Position numbers and translations under genes: made by a program
Assembly (NCBI GenBank): GCA_934255435.1
Contig: CAKQNZ010000051.1
Span: forward strand, 1-13,353
Direction of reading: 5' to 3'
From: an uncultured Clostridia bacterium
GTDB taxonomy: Bacteria; Bacillota; Clostridia; Peptostreptococcales; Anaerovoracaceae
Length of the DNA stretch: 13,353 nt
The notes under the pieces: model-generated
What the model was told of the DNA's origin: nothing
The model's database searches: none
The model's input: only the letters and a program-made list of their open reading frames with translations
Shown: piece by piece, positions 1 through 5,858 of the stretch
How positions within the stretch are numbered: position 1 is the stretch's first letter
Layout: each line of letters begins with the position of its first letter

Positions 1-14
1 GGATACCAGATCAT
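1..14 (-). CDS. bioA: Start of probable bioA (adenosylmethionine--8-amino-7-oxononanoate aminotransferase), cut by window edge
   Basis: Only the first codons are inside the window: ATG ATC TGG TAT CC, read on the minus strand, giving M-I-W-Y-P. An AAAGGAA ribosome site lies just upstream, about 6 bases before the ATG and directly after the bioD stop. BioA proteins commonly begin with a short Met-x-Trp-x-Pro segment, and bioA is the usual partner downstream of bioB-bioD. BioA transfers an amino group from S-adenosylmethionine to KAPA to make DAPA, the substrate of BioD. Five residues cannot prove the family, so this call rests mainly on operon context. Confidence 0.5.
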
Positions 15-28
15 TGTTATTTCCTTTC

Positions 29-715
29 TTATTCGCTGTAAAGTGCTGCCAGGTCATCTGCATCTATGTCCAGCTCTGTGTCTCCCGGTCTGACGCAGGC
101 CAGAACCGGCAGGCCGGTATAGTATTCGCACATGCGGATGTTGTCTTCCTCCATCACATCACCCGGATGGAAGTTGTTGAAAATGACGCCTTTGAGCTCC
201 AGATTTCTTGCTTTCATATATTCAGCGGTCAGCACTACACCATTGATGGTTCCAAGCCCTGAGTCTGCAACGAGGATGCTGGAAAGATCCAGCTCCCGGA
301 TGACGTCCTCAAGCTGCAGCCTGCTGCTGTCAAAATCTATCGGACACACGATGCCGCCGGAGCCCTCCATCGTCACATAGTCATATGCTGCACAGACCTT
401 TGCAAATCCTGACCTTACCACGTCCATCTGCACCGGATCGCCTTCGAGGCGGGAAGCCAGATGAGGCGAAACAGCAGCTTCGTACACATACGGACACATC
501 GTTTCCAAAGGCTGACTGATGCCGGAGACTTCCTTTACATGAAGTGCATCACCGGGTATCAGATGTCCGTCAGCATCACGCTCATTGCCGCTCATCGTCG
601 CCTTGTAGTAAGCTGCACTGTGACCGCTCTGCCTGAGTTTTTTCAGTATCAGCCCGGTCACGTAGGTCTTGCCGATATCCGTGCCGGTGCCTGTTATAAA
701 AATTTTCTTTGCCAT
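29..715 (-). CDS. bioD: Dethiobiotin synthetase BioD
   Basis: BioD closes the ureido ring of biotin: it carboxylates 7,8-diaminopelargonic acid with CO2 and ATP to give dethiobiotin in the cytoplasm. The 228-residue protein starts MAKKIFITGTGTDIGKT; the GTGTDIGKT stretch (residues 8-16) is the family P-loop. A second conserved Gly-rich segment, EGSGGIVCPI, follows in mid-protein. Length matches the family (about 220-240). The open frame continues upstream to 931, but that part overlaps bioB, so the ATG at 715 is chosen: it sits 2 bases after the bioB stop, the usual coupling in bioB-bioD operons. Downstream (lower coordinates) the next start codon follows within 15 bases, so bioB, bioD and the next gene are almost certainly cotranscribed. 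Confidence 0.96.
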   Translation of the reverse strand: MAKKIFITGTGTDIGKTYVTGLILKKLRQSGHSAAYYKATMSGNERDADGHLIPGDALHVKEVSGISQPLETMCPYVYEAAVSPHLASRLEGDPVQMDVVRSGFAKVCAAYDYVTMEGSGGIVCPIDFDSSRLQLEDVIRELDLSSILVADSGLGTINGVVLTAEYMKARNLELKGVIFNNFHPGDVMEEDNIRMCEYYTGLPVLACVRPGDTELDIDADDLAALYSE

Positions 716-717
716 GA

Positions 718-1692
718 TCAGTCCTCCCAGAGCTGCGGCCTGTAGCCCAGCTCTTTCAGCATATCCATATCCTTCTGGACGGTTATCCCTGCGGTGGTAA
801 GCATGTCGCCGGAAATAGCGGCGTTGGCTCCGCTCTGGAAACATTCCCTGCCTTTGTCGCTGAGAAGGCCTCTGCCGCCTGCCAGCCTGATGGAAGCATC
901 CGGGATTATGAAACGGAAGACCGCCACACACTGCCGGGCTTCTTCCTCCGTCAGCGGTCTGTTGTTCTCATACGGTGTCCCCGGTATCGGGTTCAGGAAA
1001 TTCACCGGGACGGATTTCACCCCCAGCTCCTTGACGGTGAACACCATGTCCACACGGTCTTCGAGAGCCTCGCCAAGTCCCATGATGCCGCCGGAGCATA
1101 TGGAAAGTCCCGCTGCCACCGCTGCTTTCAGTGTTTCTATTTTCTGGTCGTATGTATGGGTCGTGCAGATCTCCGGGAAATACCTTCTGGAAGTTTCCAT
1201 ATTGCAGTGAGCTCTGGTCGCTCCGGCTTCCCGGACTTTTCTCAGCTGGTCCTCGTTCAAAAGGCCGAAGGAAAAACATACTTCGATGTCGGTTTCTGCC
1301 TTTATCCTGCGGATGCTCTCGCAGACCTGATCCAGCTCCGCATCCGACAGACGCTTGCCGGAGGTCACGATGGAGTACCGCAGCACGCCCTGCTGGTCGT
1401 TGTATTTTGCTTCACGAAGGATATCTTCCGTCGGCAGCAGGTCGTAAACTTCGGTACATCCTGTATTGTAGTGGGCGCTCTGCGCACAGAATTTGCAGTT
1501 TTCCGAGCACCTGCCGCTTTTGCCGTTGATGATGGTGCAAATGTCGAAACCGTTGCCGCAGAATTTTTCCCGTATCTCGTCAGCGGCCTGCGCTACGTCC
1601 TCCACCGGCTCTTCGAACAGCTGCAAAGCTTCCTCCCGGCTGATCTCCCCGCCTGCGATTATCCGTTCTTTCAGTTCGTTTACCAGACTCAT
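718..1692 (-). CDS. bioB: Biotin synthase BioB (radical SAM), variant lacking one classic auxiliary-cluster cysteine
   Basis: BioB inserts sulfur into dethiobiotin to form biotin. The 324-residue protein carries the radical-SAM motif C62-SEN-C66-KF-C69 (CxxxCxxC). Aligned by eye with E. coli BioB from memory, the auxiliary [2Fe-2S] ligands Cys128, Cys188 and Arg260 correspond to C139 (EVCFSFG), C199 (SICSGG) and R269 (SIRLAGGR). The position of E. coli Cys97 is Ser107 (LRYSIVTSG), and an extra Cys163 occurs in the AHCNMETS segment, where E. coli has Asn. This pattern fits the anaerobe-type BioB group reported to use a different auxiliary cluster; that assignment is inference. The ATG at 1692 has a GAGGAAAGGA ribosome site. 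The gene lies 129 bases after bioY and 2 bases before bioD. Confidence 0.97.
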   Translation of the reverse strand: MSLVNELKERIIAGGEISREEALQLFEEPVEDVAQAADEIREKFCGNGFDICTIINGKSGRCSENCKFCAQSAHYNTGCTEVYDLLPTEDILREAKYNDQQGVLRYSIVTSGKRLSDAELDQVCESIRRIKAETDIEVCFSFGLLNEDQLRKVREAGATRAHCNMETSRRYFPEICTTHTYDQKIETLKAAVAAGLSICSGGIMGLGEALEDRVDMVFTVKELGVKSVPVNFLNPIPGTPYENNRPLTEEEARQCVAVFRFIIPDASIRLAGGRGLLSDKGRECFQSGANAAISGDMLTTAGITVQKDMDMLKELGYRPQLWED

Positions 1693-1751
1693 ATATTTCC
1701 TTTCCTCATCTTTTTGCGTTGTATTGTGTTAATGGATCCTGCGAACTTTAT

Positions 1752-1807
1752 CGCTCCCTGCTGTCGCATTTTCCTTGCTGATCGCTTCGCTCTCTGGGAA
1801 AATCCGC
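1752..1807. repeat. Short dispersed repeat with inverted ends, copy 1 (bioY-bioB gap)
   Basis: The 23 bases at 1752-1774 are identical to 5193-5215, and the 12 bases at 1796-1807 (GGGAAAATCCGC) are identical to 5232-5243. The two conserved parts can pair, ATTTTCC (1768-1774) with GGAAAAT (1797-1803). The loop between them differs in sequence and length between the copies. It lies in the transcribed gap between bioY and bioB. I do not recognise the family; it behaves like a small intergenic palindromic repeat. Confidence 0.7.
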
Positions 1808-1821
1808 TATTTACTGCAGGC

Positions 1822-2400
1822 TCAGCTTTGGATCCGCTGGTACGCCGGTCGCAGGCGCTTTGCAAGCAAAGCGCCTATAAAACAGAGGCATACATCCCCC
1901 GGCACCGCCAGCAGGAAGCAGTACAGGAACAGCGGCCAGAATGCGATGGGCGTTCCGATCACGAAGTTGCAGATGATGTAATAGTAGATCATGCCGCAGG
2001 CATACACTATCGCAAGGCCTGTAAAACTTGCTGCCAGCAGCCTGCCGGTGGTCAGCTTTTCCAGTTTTTCTACCATCAGACCTGTCACCAGGCTTCCCAG
2101 GGCAAATCCGATGATATAGCCGAAGCTGGGCTTCATCACATACCAGATGCCGCCGCCTTCTGCAAAGATCGGCAGCCCGACAAGTCCCAGCACTGCGTAA
2201 AGTCCCACACTTACTGCCCCTAGCCTGCCGCCCATGATCAGGCCTGCCAGCATAGTGAACAGAAACTGCAGCGTGAACGGCACCACCGGAACAGGCACCT
2301 TGATGAACGCACCCACTGCGATAAGCGCCGTGAAAAGCGCACACATTATCATATCTTTCGTATTGATCTTCTTTTGTGATCTAACCGATTCCAAATTCAT
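1822..2400 (-). CDS. bioY: Biotin transporter BioY (ECF transporter substrate-binding S component)
   Basis: BioY is the integral-membrane biotin-binding S component that works alone or with the shared EcfA/A'/T module; no such module is in the window. The protein of about 192 residues is nearly all hydrophobic segments (about six). It has the conserved first-helix region with VPVPVVPFTLQ and the family segment GLVGLPIFAEGGG. The ATG at 2400 gives a normal BioY N-terminus. An in-frame TTG at 2406 is better spaced (7 bases) from the AAGGAG ribosome site and may be used instead. The gene is first in the biotin operon, behind a good promoter. Its 3' end contains a perfect 10-base-arm inverted repeat (1853-1876) inside coding sequence. 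Confidence 0.93.
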   Translation of the reverse strand: MNLESVRSQKKINTKDMIMCALFTALIAVGAFIKVPVPVVPFTLQFLFTMLAGLIMGGRLGAVSVGLYAVLGLVGLPIFAEGGGIWYVMKPSFGYIIGFALGSLVTGLMVEKLEKLTTGRLLAASFTGLAIVYACGMIYYYIICNFVIGTPIAFWPLFLYCFLLAVPGDVCLCFIGALLAKRLRPAYQRIQS

Positions 2401-2448
2401 TTCCAAATCAACGCTCCTTTTTCTCTGTGTCAGGTAGTCATTGTGGTT

Positions 2449-2478
2449 ATTATATGGTATGCGGGGCAGGATTGTCAA
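2449..2478 (-). promoter_or_regulatory. Promoter of the biotin operon, with direct half-site repeat
   Basis: Read on the minus strand there is TTGACA (2473-2478), an 18-base spacer and TATAAT (2449-2454), about 50 bases before the bioY start. The -35 lies inside ATTGTCAACC (plus strand 2471-2480), and a similar ATTGTAAAC follows at 2492-2500, 21 bases away in the same orientation. These resemble half-sites of Bacillota BirA operators (TTGTnAAC), but known operators are inverted rather than direct, so repression by BirA is only a possibility. Confidence 0.75.
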
Positions 2479-2504
2479 CCTTATTCTTGCGATTGTAAAC
2501 TTTT

Positions 2505-2753
2505 TTATGATCCGTCGATAAACCTTCGCAGCCTGTCAGCCTCCTTCGAAAACTGAGGCATGAACTTTTCAAGATACTTCTTCCGGGCAAGCTGGCGGGT
2601 CAGGTCACTGTCTTCACCGATGTGTCGTCTGCACCTGCCGGTGCTGTCATCAGACTTATATTCATGAACGTAAAAAGTCTTCCCATCCTTCTTTCCCGAT
2701 GATAAATTCCCCGAATGTTTGTTTAAAATACCGATGCAGCCATCTCCCAACAT
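2505..2753 (-). pseudogene. Remnant of a clostridial hypothetical protein gene
   Basis: The minus-strand frame ending at 2505 contains a segment KDGKTFYVHEYKS, then RCRRHIGEDSDLTRQLARKK, then YLEKFMPQF. This has the look of a family of uncharacterised clostridial proteins with an aromatic-rich strand followed by a charged LAxxLAxKxYLE helix. From memory those proteins are much longer and begin with a coiled coil; here the frame stops soon after the helix. The frame runs upstream into the terminator of the M20 gene, so the native 5' part is missing and no ribosome site is visible. I therefore read it as a fragment truncated at both ends. The family resemblance is from memory and not certain. 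Confidence 0.45.
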
Positions 2754-2756
2754 ACC

Positions 2757-2782
2757 AAAACAGGGCAGCTGAAGCTGCCCTG
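2757..2782 (-). terminator. Rho-independent terminator of the M20 amidohydrolase gene
   Basis: CAGGGCAGCT-GA-AGCTGCCCTG (2761-2782) is a perfect 10-base-arm hairpin followed, on the minus strand, by TTTTGG. It lies 60 bases after the stop at 2842. A second perfect hairpin with 9-base arms (2806-2826, CCGGCTTCC/GGAAGCCGG) stands between them without a T run. Confidence 0.85.
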
Positions 2783-2841
2783 CCTTTTCATATATCATTT
2801 TATGTCCGGCTTCCGGTGGAAGCCGGTATTTATTTACCTGC

Positions 2842-4215
2842 TTACCTGCGGAATTTTTCCATCAGGTCTTTGTTGGTTTCAAGATCCGGCTCCACGCCGT
2901 CAGGGATCATAGACTCATACACCTGTCCGCCCAAACGTTCCAGATTCTCGGCCTGAGCCGCTGCCAGAAGGTCCGCATCCGTCATGAGGTCATATGCTGT
3001 CAGCGCCAGCACCTTCGACGCTGTGACAGCTGTCTCCATCCCCGGATGTGAACCTGCCAGACGGCACACTGCCCAGTTGTGACCTGAACACTCCACCGAT
3101 GGACTCAGCGCTGCATTGAAAAATCCCAGCGGTGCGAACCAGCTGTACTCTGAAGCGTCGGTCACAGGCTGGCTGGACTCCCTGACCGGTTCCAGATATC
3201 CGTCATAGCCTGTAGGTTCGCAGCCCATGGACTGCTGTATCTCCTTTGCATCTGCCTGATCCTGCACGGAATAAGCCGGGGCACCCACGATACTGAAGTT
3301 CTCGTATATATCGTCGGATATCACTTTGTTAGGTATCATATTGTGGGTGGCTGCCGTGAACTCCTCTTCCACAGTTGTGCCCGTCGCCATGGCGCAGCCC
3401 TCGGCTGCTTTCCTTATCTTGCCCAGGACTTCCTTGAGAAGCGTCGCACTTGTGAACCTTCCCACCACCCATATGGTGGATCTGTCGGGAACCACTACAG
3501 GATATGCGTTGCCGCAGTCAGGGAACGCATAGTTTATTGTGTTCGGGCTTTCTTTGCTGCCCGGCTCCACATGCTCGCGCATTATCTCTATGGCGTGCCC
3601 CATCAGCATAGCACTGTCCAGCGCGCTGATGCCTCTCCACGGAGCGTTGCCGTGGGCTGCCTTTCCTGTAAAGTGATACTTCACGTTGAAATATGCCGGG
3701 CAGTCGCGGTATCCCGATGTGTTGGTATGCCCCGGATGCCAGTCAACCACTGCATCCAGTCCTTCAAACAGACCGGCCTTCGCCATGAAGGGTTTGCCGA
3801 CGCAGATTTCTTCCGCCGGAGTACCGAAAAGACGTATCGTTCCCTTCAGCCCCTCTTTGTCCATGAGACGTTTCAACGCTGAAGCCGCCTGTATGCCGCC
3901 GATGGACAGCAGATTGTGACCGCATCCATGTCCGGGTGCGCCTTTTACCACCGGATCATGGAAGTTGGCGTCATTCTTCTGGGAAAGTCCCGGCAGTGCA
4001 TCGAACTCTGCACTGAAACCTATGACCGGTTTCCCTTCTCCGTATTCCGCCACGAATGCTGTCGGCATTCCCGCCACGCCTTTTTCCACACGGAACCCGT
4101 TATTTACCAGCAGTTCCGTCAGCCTCTCCGATGCAAAAAATTCCTGCAGACCAAGTTCAGGATGCTCCCATATCGCCAGGGACGCATTGCAGAACTCCTC
4201 CCTGTTTGCTTCTAT
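2842..4215 (-). CDS. M20-family amidohydrolase, AbgB-like (p-aminobenzoyl-glutamate utilisation type), 5' end missing
   Basis: This is a cytoplasmic zinc-dependent amide hydrolase of the M20 peptidase superfamily; the closest family by eye is AbgB, a subunit of p-aminobenzoyl-glutamate hydrolase. Motifs in order, numbered from a GTG at 4326: AEFDALPG (106-113), the metal-binding HGCGH (133-137), the catalytic pair in TPAEE (169-173), DWHPGH (195-200) and a late metal-binding histidine in ECSGHNWA. Family-like sequence begins at IEANREEF (codon 4213-4215). The frame stays open to a GTG at 4326, but those 37 codons are antisense to the DUF6120-like remnant, and the GTG has no ribosome site. The native first ten or so codons therefore appear lost at a junction near 4215. 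The catalytic part looks intact; whether it is translated is unclear. Confidence 0.85.
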   Translation of the reverse strand: MEANREEFCNASLAIWEHPELGLQEFFASERLTELLVNNGFRVEKGVAGMPTAFVAEYGEGKPVIGFSAEFDALPGLSQKNDANFHDPVVKGAPGHGCGHNLLSIGGIQAASALKRLMDKEGLKGTIRLFGTPAEEICVGKPFMAKAGLFEGLDAVVDWHPGHTNTSGYRDCPAYFNVKYHFTGKAAHGNAPWRGISALDSAMLMGHAIEIMREHVEPGSKESPNTINYAFPDCGNAYPVVVPDRSTIWVVGRFTSATLLKEVLGKIRKAAEGCAMATGTTVEEEFTAATHNMIPNKVISDDIYENFSIVGAPAYSVQDQADAKEIQQSMGCEPTGYDGYLEPVRESSQPVTDASEYSWFAPLGFFNAALSPSVECSGHNWAVCRLAGSHPGMETAVTASKVLALTAYDLMTDADLLAAAQAENLERLGGQVYESMIPDGVEPDLETNKDLMEKFRR

Positions 4216-4216
4216 T

Positions 4217-4501
4217 GATATAGAGGAGTATGTACAAGATAATCCAGATGTAACGGAAGATTCACTGAATGAAAAGTTCGGGACTCCATCGAGGAATGTA
4301 TATGAATATGTAGAGTCTGTTGACACTGATTATCTGATACGAAAGATCCGTATCGCAAGATTCGTAAAACGCAGCATAGCTGTCCTGCTGCTGATCGCAG
4401 CAGCCACTGCAGGCATCATAAGTTATTTTTCTTACAGAGACTATGTGGAGGCGAAAGATTCATACATACATCGTGAAGTTATAACGATAACAGAAGAATA
4501 G
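4217..4501 (+). pseudogene. DUF6120-like membrane protein gene, 5' part missing
   Basis: The plus frame from 4217 reads DIEEYVQDNPDVTEDSLNEK, then FGTP. This matches the HAAS/DUF6120-type helical segment (IEEYxxDNPDAT...IxxxFGTP). It is followed by one membrane helix (about SIAVLLLIAAATAGIISYF) and a short tail ending in TITEE. Family members have about 30 more N-terminal residues, which are absent: upstream of 4217 the frame runs straight into antisense M20 sequence. Such proteins are small single-pass membrane proteins usually linked to PadR regulators, and a PadR gene lies downstream here. The stop at 4499-4501 overlaps the ribosome site of the next gene, so the two were an operon. The family name is from memory of sequence character. 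Confidence 0.75.
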
Positions 4502-4512
4502 GAGACAATAAA

Positions 4513-4997
4513 ATGAAAAGTATAAGATCCATCATCACCGTAATAATAGTTCTTATCATGAGCTTTGTACTTGCTGTCCCTGCCATGGCAGATGAAACCG
4601 CCGGAAAAACCGTCGAAAGCGTGGCAGTGGAATATTTTGAAGACGGCAGCTACTATGAAACAGTCATAACTGTGGACGACAATGAAAATGGTGATTCAGG
4701 TATCATGTCAACAACGAAAACAAAAACCGGCTCCAAGAAATCGACGTATAAAAACAAGTCCGGAGACGTCCTGTGGTATGTTAAAGTTACTGGAAAGTTC
4801 ACATATAACGGATCTACATCAAGTGTACAAGTGCGACAGCTACCGCTGCATCAAACAGCAGCAGCTGGAAGATAACCGACAAATCATCAAGCAGAAGCGG
4901 CAATAAAGCAACCGGCAAGGCAACTGCGAAAGAACAAAGCACCAGCCTGACACGCACAGTCACTCTGTCCTGCAGCAAAACAGGCAAACTTTCATAA
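4513..4997 (+). pseudogene. DUF6147-like small secreted protein gene, broken by a one-base frameshift
   Basis: The ATG at 4513 follows an AGGAGA ribosome site. The N-terminus is a clear signal peptide (MKSIRSIITVIIVLIMSF, cleavage after AMA). The mature part has SYYETVIT, a TKTKTGSK segment and DVLWYVKVTGKFTYNG, the pattern of DUF6147-type proteins. After codon 103 the native reading continues one frame away: from 4824 it reads CTSATATAASNSSSWKI and ends SCSKTGKLS with a stop at 4995-4997. The two halves join if one A is restored at about 4822 (TCA AAG TGT), giving about 161 residues. In the original frame translation runs into unrelated residues and stops at 4875. Function of the family is unknown to me. 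A sequencing error is the alternative explanation. Confidence 0.8.
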
Positions 4998-5344
4998 AAA
5001 AGTGTGCAAGACGAAATCTTCGATTTCTTTGCACGCATATTGCTGCTATGCAGCAACGCATTTAATGTGCTTTCTTTGCCTTTCTGTCCGAAGAGCCGCA
5101 AGGCGATTCGTAAGACAGAACGGAGCGGTGAGTTCCATTCTGGCTGAAGCCAGGGAACTCTCGCAACGCACCTTTGGTGCTCCGACTCGCTGCGCTCCCT
5201 GCTGTCGCATTTTCCAAGCCGGCTAAAGCCGGGGAAAATCCGCATGGGACCTTCCGCAATTCGCAAGCTCATTGGGATAGGTCTCCAAGCATAGGCGAAG
5301 CCGTGTGGGAGCATATACACTAAAACAGGAAAGGAACTTTTTAT
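4998..5344. other. Hairpin-dense non-coding stretch before the PadR gene
   Basis: No convincing gene lies here. Almost every base can join a local hairpin. These are 5004-5034 (GTGCAA and GAAATC arms), 5040-5056 (TTGCTGC-TAT-GCAGCAA), 5082-5120 (TTCTGTC, CGAA, GCC arms around GCAA), 5131-5159 (AGTTCC and CTGGC arms around TGAA), 5168-5180 (GCACC-TTT-GGTGC), 5209-5239 (ATTTTCC and CCGGC arms around TAAA), 5246-5285 (GGGACC/GGTCTC) and 5283-5311 (CTCC, GGC-GAA-GCC). GGAGCG (5122-5127) can also pair with CGCTCC (5193-5198), enclosing three of them. The last two large hairpins compete for 5283-5285. It could be a composite of palindromic repeats, a structured leader, or the remains of a mobile element. 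Confidence 0.7.
5193..5243. repeat. Short dispersed repeat with inverted ends, copy 2
   Basis: This is the second copy of the element at 1752-1807, with 23 identical bases at the left end and 12 at the right. Here the interior is itself a hairpin, CCGGC-TAAA-GCCGG, stacked on ATTTTCC/GGAAAAT, making a long nested stem. In copy 1 the interior is different sequence. Confidence 0.7.
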
Positions 5345-5767
5345 ATGGACAGCAAAGTACATTTCAAAAAAGGTTCGACGGAAATGATCATCCTGAAACT
5401 GCTCAGCGGTGGTGACCTTTACGGCTACGAGCTCAGCAGACGGGCCGCCAGCATATCCGGAGGCGTCATGGACATATCCATGGGTGCCATGTATCCGACT
5501 TTATACAAAATGCTGGACAACGGCTATATTTCAGAGTATGAACAAAAAGTAAAGAAACGTCAGAAGCGTATATATTACCATATCGAACCGGCCGGTACCA
5601 GACGGCTCAACGAACTCGTTGAAACATATCTGGAAGTCACAGATGGCATCATGAAGATCTTAAACCATGTGCCTGAAACCGAACATACAGGATCTTTGGA
5701 CGAAGACGCCGGACAGCAAGTCTGCGATGACCGAACTTCCGATCCGCAGTCAGACAGCATCGAGTAG
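5345..5767 (+). CDS. PadR-family transcriptional regulator
   Basis: This 140-residue protein has the PadR winged-helix domain in its first 100 residues: FKKGSTEMIILKLLSGGDLY then GYELSRR, then a turn with GAMYPTLYKMLDNGYISEYE and the wing KKRQKRIYYHIEPAGTRRL. A short helix (LNELVETYLEVTDGIMKILN) would form the dimer interface, and the last 30 residues are acidic and probably disordered. PadR proteins are homodimeric cytoplasmic repressors that often control a neighbouring membrane gene; the broken DUF6120/DUF6147-like pair upstream is the likely historical target. A GGAAAGGA ribosome site precedes the ATG. I see no convincing promoter in the 60 bases upstream, so transcription may come through the hairpin region. 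Confidence 0.92.
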   Translation: MDSKVHFKKGSTEMIILKLLSGGDLYGYELSRRAASISGGVMDISMGAMYPTLYKMLDNGYISEYEQKVKKRQKRIYYHIEPAGTRRLNELVETYLEVTDGIMKILNHVPETEHTGSLDEDAGQQVCDDRTSDPQSDSIE

Positions 5768-5804
5768 AAGTGATGCTTGGCGCAGCACTGATCGATAATG
5801 GAAA

Positions 5805-5848
5805 GACCTGCCCGGTCGTTCATCAGTCGTGGCAGGTCTCTGTTTTTT
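5805..5848 (+). terminator. Rho-independent terminator after the PadR gene
   Basis: GACCTGCC (5805-5812) pairs with GGCAGGTC (5831-5838), followed by TCTG and six T (5843-5848). It lies between convergent genes; the regulator at 5859 ends only 11 bases away, but the minus-strand side has only a weak T run. Confidence 0.88.
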
Positions 5849-5858
5849 GGTATATATT

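Noticed and set aside
716..931. Extended N-terminus for BioD
   Set aside because: The extra 72 codons overlap bioB in another frame and show no BioD similarity; the P-loop protein begins at the ATG at 715.
1693..1821. Riboswitch or attenuator between bioY and bioB
   Set aside because: No known biotin riboswitch class exists to my knowledge, and the stem lacks a T run; it is better explained by the dispersed repeat.
1156..2223. Long open frame of 355 codons on the plus strand across bioB and bioY
   Set aside because: It is antisense to two well-supported genes, has Cys/His/Gln-rich composition typical of a reverse-frame shadow, and has no ribosome site.
4216..4326. 37-codon N-terminal extension of the M20 protein starting at a GTG
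   Set aside because: It is antisense to DUF6120-like coding sequence, has no ribosome site, and is Ser/Thr-rich without family similarity.
4998..5344. CRISPR array
   Set aside because: The hairpins differ in sequence and spacing; there is no regular repeat-spacer structure.
4814..5362. 182-codon minus-strand frame through the hairpin region
   Set aside because: It runs across the DUF6147-like gene end, the hairpins and the PadR start. The composition follows the palindromes and no family is recognisable.
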